Shown here: positions 54,801-64,000 of the stretch, piece by piece
How the letters are laid out: the number at the start of each line of letters is the position of its first letter
Numbering within the stretch: the first letter of the stretch is position 1
Assembly (NCBI GenBank): GCA_034231615.1
Contig: CM067312.1
Coordinates: forward strand, 8,554,546 to 8,618,545
DNA from: Meghimatium bilineatum
Taxonomy: Eukaryota > Mollusca > Gastropoda > Stylommatophora > Philomycidae
Direction: 5' to 3'
DNA length: 64,000 nucleotides
The notes under the pieces: generated by a model
The model's input: only the letters and a program-made list of their open reading frames with translations
Databases searched by the model: none
Told to the model about the DNA's origin: nothing
Position numbers and translations under genes: made by a program

Positions 54801-57800
54801 CCATCTTCTAATAATAGTTGACATATATTCTTGTTTAGATATGTCTCTTCTTGATTCATTTGTGCAAAAGTTTTTCCAATCTATGTTCACGATTTTAATA
54901 GTCTTTTTTCTATGGATTAAGTGGATTTCCAGCTTTCACATCCATAGGTTAGTAAAGGGATTACGAAGGAGTTTGATCTTAATATGTGTCTAAGTTTTGT
55001 GTTCCATATACCAACTAGTTTATTGAAGGCACTTGCTGCAACTGCTATGCATGTAAATAATTCTTTTGTCCCATCTCTTTGATATTTTACTTCCCAGGTA
55101 GATAAAGTTTTCAACTCTGTAAATAGTTCTTCTTCTTCTTCTTTCGTTCACTTGAAACATGTCTATATCTGTAATTCTGTCTCCTTAATAAAACTCACTG
55201 TCTTTTGTAGTTCATACAGTGTCCCATAGAGTTTTGATTCCAGTGTTGTTTCCTCTGGCCAATGTAAATAGTTGATTGTTTAATTTTCAACTCCTGTCGT
55301 ATTAGTAAAATCCATGAATTTTGTTCTCTTTATATTAACCTGTAAGTCTATTTGTTCTGCGATACTATGTAGTTTAGTTATTTTGTCTTGAGCGTGTGCA
55401 AATGTTGTGCTCATGTAGAGGATGATATCATGTGAAAAGTCAAGATTTACTAATAACTTGTTGTTGACCCAGGTAATCCCCATGACATTTTGCGAATGTT
55501 TACGCATGACCCAGTCAATTGCTACTTCAAGTAGCATTGGTGACATGACACAGCACTGTTTTACTCCAGATCTAACTGTAATCAATTCTGATTAGCTTGT
55601 ATTCAGTTCCAACACAGAGCGAAGCTTCCAAAAGCACCCAGAAATTAAGAGTTTCATTAGTTATAATTTCTGGAGAGTGAAACAAACTAGAGACATGATT
55701 TCATGATTGCTAGTCAATATAGCACTCAATGATACTGTACCTGAAACTAGAATCCTGTGAACCAGATATGTCCTCATGGCTCTCACCAACTCTCTCTGAC
55801 AGTACATCAGAACCAAAAACCTTTCCTGGAACTACCTTCATGCGGGTGTCTAAAGTCAAAGAAAGTGATTCCATATGTTGATGTGAGTTAGGTAATATAC
55901 GGTCAACAGTTGCCAGCTGTAAATGTTTGTTTATAGCTTGAGGCTGTGTGTTAGAACTGGCTTTCTTTTTTATTACTTTTGGTTTATTGTTTCTGTGGGT
56001 CACTTCTGATGCCTTAATGGGCAGATGCGACAACTTAGCCCTAGCACTAAGTTCTGAAGGCTGAGAGTTGTTACGTTTGTATTTTGCTGGAGTTTCAGCA
56101 TAGTCGCTGTCTGTTTCATCTGAAAAGAGAATGAGTAACTTAGGTTAGAATGTAAGGATCGTAGTTAGTCGTCAGATATTCACAATGACGTTCACTTCTA
56201 CTGACATCACATTTATATATATATGGACCAAAAACATGGAATTTTGTCCTTGTTCTTTGTTTTATTGTTAGTTATTTATTTTTAACATTGATAGGATTTT
56301 ATAGTAACCTTTATAATTTATTTTGTATTTACCACTTTTTCATTTGGTTACTGCAGCACTCTCCATTTTGTCAGATATCCTCTGATATCTTGGTTATTTA
56401 TATAACGTCACATTTCAAACCCGGCTCCTTTATTCTGTTTATAGAAAAGGAATCATCACCCTCATTACCCATCGAGAAGATCACCGTCATTAATTTCATT
56501 TGACCATATAGTTTGTTGTAAGGAGTTCAATATGTTGACTTGGTCCTTTGCCCTATCACGTGATACAGTGGCAGAATGTGCCAATAGATATCTGCTCTCT
56601 CATTGCCTTGAATAATTGAATGACCAGGCACAAAAATGTAATTCCTTCTAACTTTAACCTCCCCAGAGTCTCAAGCAACTTTTCACAATTATAACCAGCT
56701 TGTAGCTTTCTGATCATGCTCACTTAGAATGCAGGAATGAATTTTACCCTGTTCTGCCATACTCTTCTTCTTCTTCAGTGTTCATTCTCAAACTCCCACT
56801 TGATCTCTCTCTTGTAGAAGGATAATGGTCCTAATAGATTTCCAGTAGGATGTAGTCCAGAGAATGCAAATGTGTTGTGTCACGGTTTTATTTGCGGCAA
56901 TGGCCTGACACATTTGTCTTAAGCAGGAATGTTGCCATCCAATTTAGGGACTTGGTCACTGTCACAATCTCCATAGCCTGTAGCCACAGTGAAAACTATC
57001 CTCTCCTCTCTACGAGTCTTTCATACACACTGTGCAGTGAAACACTAAGCACATATCAAATAACATAACCATCAAGGATTTTGATGTCCCAAGACATGCC
57101 AAAATTGGATGTGCTAGACTTACATGGTGCAAATTGAACAGTGGCATAACACACTTCACGCTCCCTGGCTGACATCACATGAAATTTGTGATGATTAAAT
57201 GAGAGCAGACCTGAGAAGTCCTGAGCTAATATATCACAATATAACATGTCTAGTCTGAGAAAGAGTGAGCTAATATATCACAATATAACATGCTAAGTCT
57301 ATCACCATTGATATTTTTTCTTTAAAGCATTAAATCTGAAGTAATGTCCTCATACATTCATGATATTTGTCATACATGATAGTTGTCATACATGATACTG
57401 TAAACATGATAGTTGTCATACATGATACTGTAAACATGATAGTTGCCATACATGATACTGTAAACATACATTTATTGTGGACAGCACTACAGTCAGGTCT
57501 ACAGACAAGACTTACATTGATGTGTTTCCTGATACTTACATTGATGTGTTTCCTGATACACATGTTTTCTGATACTTATATTGATGTATTTGCTGGTACT
57601 TACATTGATGTGTTTCCTGATACTTACATTGATGTGTTTCCTGATACTTACATTGATGTGTTTCCTGATACACATGTTTTCTGATACTTATATTGATGTA
57701 TTTGCTGGTACTTACATTGATGTGTTTCCTGATACTTACATTGATGTGTTTCCTGATACACATGTTTTCTGATACTTATATTGATGTATTTGCTGGTACT

Positions 57801-59581
57801 TACATTGATGTGTTTGCTGATACACACGTTTCAACAATTCCCTCATTCTTTTCTTGCCAAGGGGCCGGACTCCAATTTTGGATACAGCTTTCTGTAATAA
57901 GATTTATTTAATTATGTCACAGCTCATCGCACATAGATTATAACTGTTATTTTATAAAGATGATTCTAGAGTACAATGGAAGTATTTGTGTACTTTCCTG
58001 TTAGGCAGACATACAATTTATGTTTGCTTGTTACTACAAAATAATAGTTTTCTTCTTCTTCTTCTGCGTTCGTTCTCAAACTCCTGCAGATTAGCAGGAT
58101 GTAGTCCGGAGAACGGAATGCGTTGTGTCATGGTTTACAGCATTGCTGCGCCTTTCGGCCTGACACATCCGACTTCAGCATGGCTTTGTGTCACTGACTC
58201 TATATGGGATGGGACAGCCAACTCCATCCCATAACCTCCTTAGTCGCCTTTTACGACATGCGTGGAAGGTAAACAGTGTTGCTATTCTTTTCTCCCCTTT
58301 CGGGCCCCGGCAACAGACGGGCGAAATAATAGTTTTTATATATATTTTTTGCACATAGTGAACGTCAATATGATATATCCATTGTGAATTCAGATGAAAG
58401 AAGAAGAGGAAGACCAAGAAGATGATGGACCAGCGATCACAAAGAATGTATAAATATGTCTCAGGCCAATGCAGGCCTACTTGCCCAGGCTGTTTTTGGT
58501 GGTAGTCATCATATGAAGATCTACTGTACAGACAATAGAATCTAGTGAAAGTACAACGGACGTACACATCAACAACACTTTTGGTTGCAATAAAACACTG
58601 TTTGCCCATAGAATTGATTTCTGCTCTTTGTTTTTATTTATATTTCTAGATGACCCACTCTGTTTTACACTATATTTTATTTCCAGAGAAGACTTTGTTG
58701 TTACTTTATTCACATCTGATGATGAAATGGGTTGATTTCCTCCCTGCAGTCCAGGCATGGGTCTTCACCACAGCAAATATCATGGGGTGTGGTAATCAAC
58801 TTTTTACCATTTTTTCCCCCCTAATATTTTGGATCCTTCAAAGCAAGAGTGAATCATAAGAGGTAAATAATAATAGCCATCCCGGACAATGATGACAACA
58901 GTTTCAGACTCGTGATGTTGCATCGCACGTGGATGTGGGAGGAGATGACTAAAATGTTATAGAATCAATCCCTTGCCACATTTGGAACATCTGTGTGTTT
59001 ATTGTTTTGTCCTTTCAGACAATACAGTTTCTCTGTTCCTATGAAATTTGATTATTTTTAGTATTGCAGGCAGTTTTGTTGTTAGTGTTGCGTCACATCT
59101 GGCAGTTCTAAGTGACAAAATTTCCAGGAGGTGACATCGTTGGTGAAGCTCTTTAGAGAAACTTTGAGAGTCCTTGAAGCACTTCCTCTGTCCACTTATC
59201 CGTCATTTTCCCTTTAGGAGTTTACGATACTTCAACTGTTTTGGGATAATTTGTCAGGGACACACATGTTTGGCCCATCTCAGTTGGACCCACTTCGGCA
59301 TGTGTATGAATGCTTGGGATAATGTCTTTAGTGAGTACTAGTGGTTTGGTAACTTACCAGGTACTTTTAGTGAGTACTAGTGGTGTGATAAATCATCAAT
59401 ATTCACATAAATCTCAACAGCTGTCCCAACATTCACATAACAATTTTGTTACCTTTAGATCTGGTGTTGCCATTTCATCATAAGGTGCCATTGGAGTAAA
59501 TGGTGACAGTTCCTTCCAAACCTTTTTCACATTATTTCCTTCACTTGAAGTTTTCTGATTTGGAGTTGTCATACTAAATCT
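48761..59581 (-). CDS. SLX4: SLX4 structure-specific endonuclease scaffold, C-terminal part (six exons)
   Basis: Seen: exons 59453-59581, 57804-57891, 55741-56119, 52885-52957, 50488-50577 and 48761-48850, all AG/GT with consistent phases. The reading runs FTPMAPYDEMATPDLK, KIGVRPLGKKRMRELLKRVY, QQTHQ then ETDSDY, a poorly conserved linker, ILQGWPEDDVAPS, KLVEFVRNNKDIHESILTYE and PLELDVLKKRISDASIKVNM to MNFLDER. It follows human SLX4 (TPMPRYSIMETPVLKKELD, FGVRPLPKRQM, YTHQTLDSDSE, LRQYIRSKPTLYQQVLLYQP, FELAELQ, LLDFLDA): a SAP-like segment then the SLX1-binding domain. Known: SLX4 scaffolds SLX1, and in vertebrates XPF and MUS81, for junction resolution and crosslink repair. Upstream exons lie beyond 59.6 kb and the last codons after FLDE(R) were not found. 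It is convergent with RPS3A. Confidence 0.9.
49288..49420 (-). mobile_element. SINE family B fragment
   Basis: Minus 3' half: TTCTTGCAGATTAGCAGGAC, TGTTTTACAGCTGTGTTGCA. Confidence 0.65.
49523..49717 (+). repeat. Minisatellite M6, 31-bp unit
   Basis: Six near-perfect copies of GCTGAGTTTGTTCTCACC plus ATTCCTGTAAGAT in the SLX4 e-f intron. On the gene strand each unit contains TTACAG and GGTGAGA, so it resembles an acceptor and a donor. Confidence 0.95.
49720..49900 (+). repeat. Dispersed repeat I, second copy
   Basis: Matches 14515-14690: GTTTCAGCTTTTTTAC, CATGGTCACTGGGATATG, GGGCAGCCAGCTATG. Confidence 0.55.
49916..50071 (+). repeat. Minisatellite M7, about 32-bp unit
   Basis: TGTAATTGTACAGATGAATG plus GATGCAAGGGAAG, five copies, in the SLX4 e-f intron. 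Confidence 0.94.
50129..50300 (+). mobile_element. SINE family B, 3'-shortened
   Basis: Head and core up to GATGTGTCAGGCCGAAT. Confidence 0.78.
50377..50468 (-). mobile_element. LINE 3' fragment with (GAT)n tail, 13-bp target duplication
   Basis: 92 bp in minus orientation with GTAACCCTATGAT at 50364-50376 and 50469-50481. Same family as 16703-16847, further truncated. Confidence 0.85.
50488..50577 (-). CDS. SLX4: SLX4 exon e (SLX1-binding domain, first half)
   Basis: 30 codons, acceptor GGTTCAACAG, donor GTGTGT. Encodes LVEFVRNNKDIHESILTYE. A LINE fragment begins 20 bp beyond the exon end. Confidence 0.88.
50600..51505. other. SLX4 d-e intron, no recognised feature
   Basis: No exon with good borders or repeat family recognised. 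A B-type 3' end fragment begins at about 51508 (ACAACATCCTGATAATTGGC). Confidence 0.45.
51943..52099 (-). mobile_element. SINE family A copy
   Basis: Minus copy: CATTCATTCTCAAACTCCCG to CACCAGTCTTTGGTGGG. Confidence 0.8.
52153..52405 (+). mobile_element. SINE family B copy
   Basis: Head GGGGAGCAAAGAATAACAAC to a decayed tail GAACGAATGTAGAAAAA. Confidence 0.78.
52614..52856 (+). mobile_element. SINE family B copy next to SLX4 exon d
   Basis: Head TTGCCGAGGCCCTAAAGGGG to tail GAACGCAGAAGAAGATGAA. It ends 29 bp from the exon d border. Confidence 0.82.
52885..52957 (-). CDS. SLX4: SLX4 exon d
   Basis: 73 nt, acceptor CAATGCACAG, donor GTATGT. Encodes DGPDLPEESILQGWPEDDVA; phases fit exons c and e. 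Confidence 0.83.
53120..53345 (+). pseudogene. LINE C-terminus with (GAT)n tail
   Basis: One frame reads IQYFGHIRRHDILLKILLEG and RVDQQLGRQRYKCDSNIMRW, then TGYSLAE. It ends AACTTGATGATGAG. This longer copy shows that the short (GAT)n fragments are LINE ends. Confidence 0.75.
53711..53999. repeat. Foldback structure, arms of about 120 bp
   Basis: Arms 53711-53837 and 53882-53999 are near-perfect reverse complements around a 44-bp loop. They share AGGTAAATACAAATAAGG, ACAAATACAATTGTCAAC and GGTCCAATTGGG. Sequence just outside the left arm (53640-53710) also matches 56330-56425 inverted, so the unit is a dispersed repeat present in opposed copies. Confidence 0.85.
54208..54650 (-). mobile_element. 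Element C 3' portion, AAAAC-tailed
   Basis: Minus copy beginning TTTGTTTGTTTTGCGTTCGC, close to the one at 4450-5480 for its first 170 bp. Confidence 0.78.
54660..55620 (-). pseudogene. LINE reverse transcriptase remnant interrupted by a SINE J
   Basis: Minus order: VRSGVKQCCVMSPMLLEVAI, then LDFSHDIILYMST (a decayed DFADDI catalytic box), SIAEQIDLQVNIKRTKFM, the SINE J insert, then KTLSTWEVKYQRDGTKEL, PLLTYGCESWKS and IIRRWHYLCHVLR. A different family from the RNase H LINEs. Confidence 0.8.
55129..55262 (-). mobile_element. SINE family J inserted in a LINE, 11-bp target duplication
   Basis: 134 bp with TGTAAATAGTT at 55118-55128 and 55263-55273, and a tail TCTTCTTCTTCTTTCG. LINE RT frame lies on both sides. 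Confidence 0.88.
55741..56119 (-). CDS. SLX4: SLX4 exon c
   Basis: 379 nt, acceptor CTCTTTTCAG, donor GTACAG. A low-conservation, Ser/Lys-rich linker after ETDSDYAETPAKYKR. Confidence 0.85.
56255..56425 (+). repeat. Single copy of the foldback-arm repeat
   Basis: TTGTTCTTTGTTTTATTG, TTTGTATTTACC, GGTTACTGCAGCAC and TCAGATATCCTCTGATATCT match the 53640-53999 structure. 56430-56760 holds nothing else recognised. Confidence 0.6.
56763..56927 (-). mobile_element. SINE family A copy
   Basis: CTTCTTCTTCTTCAGTGTTC to ACACATTTGTCTTAAGCAG. Confidence 0.83.
57094..57215 (+). mobile_element. Element C 3' fragment, diverged
   Basis: GACATGCCAAAATTGGATGT, GGCATAACACACTTCACGCT, AATGAGAGCAG. Confidence 0.5.
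57371..57467 (+). repeat. Short tandem array, 30-bp unit
   Basis: CATACATGATACTGTAAACA plus TGATAGTTGT, about three copies. Confidence 0.9.
57512..57830 (-). repeat. Minisatellite M8 made of the SLX4 exon b end plus splice donor
   Basis: Gene-strand unit AAACACATCAATGTAAGTAT plus CAGG (24 bp) starts as the true exon end (CAAACACATCAAT, then GTAAGTACC) and repeats about twelve times with variants (ATAAGTATC, AAACATGTGTATC). The variants are ordered into a longer period of 88-112 bp. Confidence 0.92.
57804..57891 (-). CDS. SLX4: SLX4 exon b (SAP-like)
   Basis: Acceptor CTTATTACAG; encodes KIGVRPLGKKRMRELLKRVY and QQTHQ plus one base. The donor chosen is the first GTAAGT, because it gives phase 1 and joins exon c as Q-Y-ETDSD. 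A chain of donor-like repeats follows directly. Confidence 0.87.
58052..58323 (-). mobile_element. SINE family B, full-length, 13-bp target duplication
   Basis: 272 bp, nearest to consensus here, from CTTCTTCTTCTTCTGCGTTC to CAACAGACGGGCG. AAATAATAGTTTT at 58039-58051 and 58324-58336. Probably a recent insertion in the SLX4 a-b intron. Confidence 0.9.
58390..58530 (+). pseudogene. LINE C-terminal remnant
   Basis: RRGRPRR, a stop, then ECINMSQANAGLLAQAVFGG, like the ends at 24.1 and 61.5 kb. 58620-59450 shows nothing else recognised. Confidence 0.6.
59453..59581 (-). CDS. SLX4: SLX4 exon a
   Basis: 43 codons, acceptor CTCCATCCAG, donor GTAACA. Ends with the TPMAPYDEMATPDLK block. Letters a-f are local labels, since upstream exons are unseen. 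Confidence 0.88.
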
Positions 59582-60283
59582 CTGGATGGAGAAAACACAG
59601 AAAACATTGTTCAACTGAAGCTCTGACAAACAACAAGATGGTTGCTTGGTTGCACTGACATAATTTATAAGACTTTTGCACTTTAAATTAAATATATTTA
59701 AAAAAACGACTTATTTTCCTGGTAGCCTGTTATTTCTCACTGAAACATCTTAAAATTGACATAGGCTCTTGGGAGAGTCTCGCTCAGGATAGAACAGCAC
59801 GGCATCACAGCCTTAGAACTGGAGAATTAGCAGCGGAAAAGACCAGGCAAGATACTGCAAGACAGAAGCGGGACAATGTGCTCGCATTGGACTTGTTAGT
59901 CATTTAAAAACACACTATTATTATTTTTTATTACTTATTGTTATTATTATTATGGTTGACCTTTTGGTCATCGTAAATTATGATGGACGAACAACAACAT
60001 TTCGTGGCAATTGAAAAATTTGTTACAAAACCTAATTTACAAGAATTTATAATTTTTTTTAAAAGATAACTTTCATATGGTTATTTTATTCTGGTAGTGA
60101 CTATAGAAAGATCCAAAGAATAACATGTACAGAAAGATGCACCAAAGCAAATTTTCACAAAGACCTGAACATAGAAGAAGAATGGCTCCTGAGAACTATA
60201 AAAAAAAATGCAAGCTTATTTCAAATTATTACGCAACATATTTTTAAAATATATTAAAAAAACACAATGATTTAGAAAGAATA

Positions 60284-61436
60284 ATCATGGAAGAATATGG
60301 ATCAACAGCATGGACTTCAGCAGCCAACTCCCATCTACAAGCCATGAACAAAGTACAAAATCAAGCACTTCGCCGTATCACAGGTGCCAATGAAGACCTC
60401 TCCCATAAATGAAATGGAAAAAATTACAGGTATCACCCCCTTACCATACAGGTGAGACACTAAGACCATGGTACATGCAGAAAAGTACAAGAGCATGCCA
60501 GCACATCCAATGAGGACCAGACACAGTGACCTACCCAAATCTCACTATCAGAACCACCATAAACAACTACCACACTATGACAGAACTGAATAATCTTCAA
60601 AAGAAAACAATAGTATGCAACATGATTGAAGATATGTACCCCAGAGAAGCATGGATACAAGTATATACCAATGGATCAGCAACCAGAGCAGTGAAGTATC
60701 TGGCGTGTACATAAAATATCCAGAAAAAGAAAATGAATCCACATGTTCACCAACTGGAATATTCTGCTCCAACTACTCTGCAGAAGTACAGGCATTAAAC
60801 ATTGCTGCAGAAATAATTAAAAACACAATGAGCCAATGCCAGCAGGTGGTATTTCTTACTGATGCTATGTCTGTTCTACAAGCCCTTGACAGTGATAAGC
60901 TGCCAGACCTGAAGAAAGTCATGCGAGAAGTGAGCATCCAAAGAAGGGTAGTACTACAGTGTATACCATCCCACTGTGGCATACCAGGAAACGAAGAGGC
61001 AGACAGATTGACAAAGGATGGAGGAGCAACACAGGAACAAAAAGACCAAGAAATCACCTACCAAGAAAAGAAGACCCTCATCAAAGCCATCAGGAAAGTC
61101 GACCACCCAAAAGACAATTACTACTATCTCGACAGAGCAGAGCAGGTTGTTATCTTCCGCCTCAGAACAGGACACAACAGATTAAACAGCCACTTAAATA
61201 GGCTAAGATTGGTTCCATCACCACTGTGCCCTTGTGGGCAGGCAGCACAGACCACTGAACATATCCTGCAAGACTGCAATACACTAAACCAGTTATGGGA
61301 AGAACACTGGCCCACAGAGATGGATATCCAGAGAAAGATTATGGGAGCACTGAGGAGCTTTCAAATACAGCAGCATTTATTAAGAAAACAGGACTTGCTG
61401 TGTAGACATGTCAAACTGCTAACGAGAAGAAGAAGA
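60284..61436 (+). pseudogene. GAA-tailed LINE, 3' part with RNase H
   Basis: Starts in the RT thumb (IMEEYGSTAWTSAANSH, KVQNQALRRITGANE). The RNase H frame from 60651 is open: YQWISNQSSEVSGVYIKYP (first motif frameshifted from VYTNGSA), VVFLTDAMSVLQALDS, IPSHCGIPGNEEADRL, then RLRTGHNRLNSHL and CPCGQAAQTTEHIL. It ends AACGAGAAGAAGAAG at 61422-61436. The 44-bp insertion at 11637 is a near-identical copy of its last bases. Confidence 0.88.
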
Positions 61437-61612
61437 TCATGGAAGGAAAAGTTTCAGGAAAGAAAACAAGAGGAGACCAAGACTACAATGGACACAGGGT
61501 ATTGAAGACCTTCTGAACATGACACTGGAAGAAGCCGGACAGCCCACACAGAACTGACAGGCTTTCAGAGTGGCAGTAAGGACAACATTCTGCTTCGAAC
61601 ATGTCACATGGA
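61437..61612 (+). pseudogene. Another LINE C-terminus fused behind the GAA tail
   Basis: Reads MEGKVSGKKTRG, QWTQGIEDLLNMTLEEAGQP and NRQAFRVAV across two frames. The upstream open frame runs by chance into its first codons. Confidence 0.65.
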
Positions 61613-61637
61613 TAAATAGACTTGTAGATAATTGGAC

Positions 61638-61888
61638 ACATGTGTTGCCAGGATTTAAATAAGAGCAAAAAATAGCTACACTATTTCCAGCCATGCATGA
61701 CATAAGGATGTTCTGGGGTGGAGATAGGTGTCCAACCGCAAAGAGGGTTAAATTGACCTAAAAGATATGGTGAAGTCAGACTGAAATGTTGACATGTGTA
61801 GATATCGCAGTCAAGTTGTAAACCATAACACAATTCTATCCATTCTCCAGACTACATTCTGCAAAGCGGCAGGAGTTTTGGAAGAAAT
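61638..61888 (+). mobile_element. SINE family B copy
   Basis: Diverged; head TGTGTTGCCAGGATTTAAAT, 3' block ACTACATTCTGC. Confidence 0.7.
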
Positions 61889-61915
61889 TTTAAAGCCACT
61901 GTAAATTTCTCCACT

Positions 61916-62205
61916 CGCCCGTGTGTTGCCAGGTCTGAAAGAGGCAAACTGTTACAACAAAACTGATAGCAAGACTGTTACCTTCCATGCATGTCATAAG
62001 AGGCAATTACGAAGGTTGTGGGATGGAATTATCTGTTTCATCCCATATTAAGGTCAAAGTGACCCATAAGTCATGCTGATGTCAGATGTGTCATGTCGAA
62101 AGGCGCTGATATTACAAACAAGTTGTAAGCCATGGCACAATGAATTCTGTTTTACAGATCACAACCTGCCAATCTGCAGGAGCATGACAACATTCATAGA
62201 AAAAG
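61916..62205 (+). mobile_element. SINE family B copy
   Basis: Head CGCCCGTGTGTTGCCAGGTC intact; 3' end decayed. Confidence 0.78.
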
Positions 62206-62243
62206 ACTTTCATTTTATGTCATGCAACATTTCAGCAAAGTTC

Positions 62244-62500
62244 ATCTTCTTCTTCTGAGTTCATTCTCAAACCCCTGAGGATTAGCAGAATGCATTGTGA
62301 CATGGTTTACAACTTGGCTACAATATCTACATTTTCAGCCAGACACATCCAACTTCATCATGGCTTCTGGGTTATTTTGACCATCTATGAGATAGGACAG
62401 CAAACCCTGCCCCACCAAGCTTTGGTCAGCTTGTACGCTATGCATGGCAGATAACAGTGTTGTCATTCTTTGCTTCCCTTTTGGGCAACACACAGGTGTG
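62244..62500 (-). mobile_element. SINE family B copy
   Basis: Minus copy: ATCTTCTTCTTCTGAGTTCA to GGGCAACACACAGGTGTG. Confidence 0.78.
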
Positions 62501-62736
62501 AATAGTTCACAATCAAAGGATATTAGTTGAGAACACATGTCCACCTATTGTTCAACTGCATACTGTGAAGGAAGCAATCATTCGGTAAATGCTTATTTGT
62601 TCCGTATGCAGCCAAGAACATTATTCGCCATTTCACCACTGTGCATGCAGCCGGGAATGTCATCCGACAGTACACCCCTTGTGTATGCCTCTGATTGAAG
62701 CTTCTAGGAAAATTTACAGTAATTATGCAAGGCAGA

Positions 62737-62995
62737 CGGGCATGTGTTGCAAGGGCCTGAAAGGGAAGCAAAGAATAGCAACATTGAGACCTGCCATGCA
62801 TGTTGTGATAGGTGGCTAAGGAGGTTTGGGGATAGAGTTGGCCATCCTGCTCCCACAGACCAAAGTGAAACAAGTCGGATGTCTTAGGCTCAAGAGTATC
62901 ATAGCCAACCTGTAAACCATGACACACAATACATTCCATTCTCTGAACCACATCCTGCTAACCAGTAGGAGTTTGAGAGTTAATGCAGAAGATGA
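62737..62995 (+). mobile_element. SINE family B copy
   Basis: Head CATGTGTTGCAAGGGCCTGA to tail TTAATGCAGAAGATGATTC. It abuts satellite M9. Confidence 0.8.
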
Positions 62996-63020
62996 TTCAG
63001 CTCAGAGAGAAATAAAATAT

Positions 63021-63798
63021 TGTTTGACAACAAATACCATACAAAATGTACACTTTACAACAAATACCATACAAAATGTGCACTTTACAACAAATACCAT
63101 ACAAAATGTGCAATTTACAACAAATACCATACAAAATGTGCAATTTACAACAAATACCATACAAAATGTACACTTTACAACAAATACCATACAAATTGTG
63201 CACTTTACAACAAATACCATACAAAATGTACACTTTACAACAAATACCATACAAAATGTGCACTTTACAACAAATACCATACAAAATGTGCACTTTACAA
63301 CAAATACCATACAAAATGTGCAATTTACAACAAATACCATACAAAATGTGCAATTTACAACAAATACCATACAAAATGTACACTTTACAACAAATACCAT
63401 ACAAATTGTGCACTTTACAACAAATACCATACAAAATGTACACTTTACAACAAATACCATACAAAATGTGCACTTTACAACAAATACCATACAAAATGTA
63501 CACTTTACAACAAATACCATACAAAATGTACACTTTACAACAAATACCATACAAAATGTACACTTTACAACAAATACCACACAAAATGTACACTTTACAA
63601 CAAATACCACACAAAATGTACACTTTACAACAAATACCACACAAAATGTACACTTTACAACAAATACCATACAAAATGTACACTTTACAACAAATACCAT
63701 ACAAAATGTACACTTTACAACAAATACCACACAAAATGTACACTTTACAACAAATACCACACAAAATGTACACTTTACAACAAATACCATACAAAATG
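63021..63798 (+). repeat. Satellite M9, 30-bp unit with higher-order order
   Basis: 25 full units of CAAATACCATACAAAATG plus TACACTTTACAA, plus partial ends. Five unit variants occur; a seven-unit block (210 bp) is repeated exactly at 63061-63270 and 63271-63480. The 30-bp length keeps several frames open on both strands; these are not genes. Confidence 0.97.
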
Positions 63799-63801
63799 GC
63801 A

Positions 63802-64000
63802 TGAAATCATTCATTCTCCAACTCATGAAGATTAAAGGCATGTGGTCCAGAAAATGAAATCCATTGTCATAGTTTACAGCTTAGCTGCGACAGCTATGCC
63901 TTTCTGCCTGACACATACAACTTCAGCATGGGTTCTTGGTCACTTTGACCCTCTATGAGATAGAACAGCCCACTCCAAAATCTCACTGGTTGCCTCTTAT
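63802..64000 (-). mobile_element. SINE family B copy, cut by the window edge
   Basis: Minus copy from TCATTCATTCTCCAACTC to CCCACTCCAAAATCTCAC. Confidence 0.72.

Noticed and set aside
57367-57911. Repeat-rich open frames on both strands
   Set aside because: Produced by the 24-bp M8 unit. Only the short piece joined to the SLX4 exon is credible coding.
62919-63857. Open frame of over 300 codons with decapeptide repeats, plus equally long frames on both strands
   Set aside because: It is a by-product of the 30-bp satellite M9: any unit that is a multiple of three without stops opens several frames. No start context or unique domain.

Overview
This is a window of nuclear DNA from an animal, almost certainly an invertebrate. 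Genes are split by GT-AG introns and the DNA is AT-rich. Non-LTR retrotransposons, SINE-like elements and minisatellites dominate. I cannot name the phylum or species from sequence alone.

Three conserved protein-coding genes can be rebuilt exon by exon, with matching splice phases. (1) MAD2L2/REV7, minus strand, 41-14833: six exons; the last few codons lie off the left edge. (2) RPS3A, plus strand, 31568-43900: complete in seven exons and 268 codons. (3) SLX4, minus strand, 48761-59581: six exons covering the SAP-like region and the C-terminal SLX1-binding domain; the N-terminal part lies off the right edge and the last codons were not found. MAD2L2 (polymerase zeta/shieldin) and SLX4 (nuclease scaffold) are both DNA-repair factors. 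RPS3A and SLX4 are convergent.

Layout. 0-15 kb: MAD2L2, its introns filled by SINEs, two minisatellites, one 5'-truncated LINE and one composite element. 15-24 kb: LINE remnants and a cluster of four identical-looking tRNA-Glu(CTC) genes whose flanks are also duplicated. 24-31 kb: a nested inverted-repeat zone, then a nearly readable LINE with endonuclease end, reverse transcriptase and RNase H. 31.5-44 kb: RPS3A. 44-60 kb: LINE/SINE debris, then SLX4. 60-64 kb: LINE 3' ends, a run of SINE copies and a 30-bp satellite.

Mobile DNA. Several non-autonomous families that look unrelated at their 5' ends (here called A, B, composite C, and J) finish in nearly the same 3' end, GAACGnnGAAGAAGAAG. 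The RNase H-bearing LINEs at 27.8-31 kb and 60.3-61.4 kb end in the same way. Exact target-site duplications of 9-14 bp support target-primed insertion for many copies. A second LINE family ends in (CTAA)n and a third in (GAT)n. The names A, B, C, G, H, I and J are mine, for use in this annotation only.

The most unusual signal is in SLX4. Two separate minisatellites are tandem amplifications of an exon 3' end together with its splice donor. Minisatellites also begin about 15-45 nt downstream of donors in RPS3A and MAD2L2.
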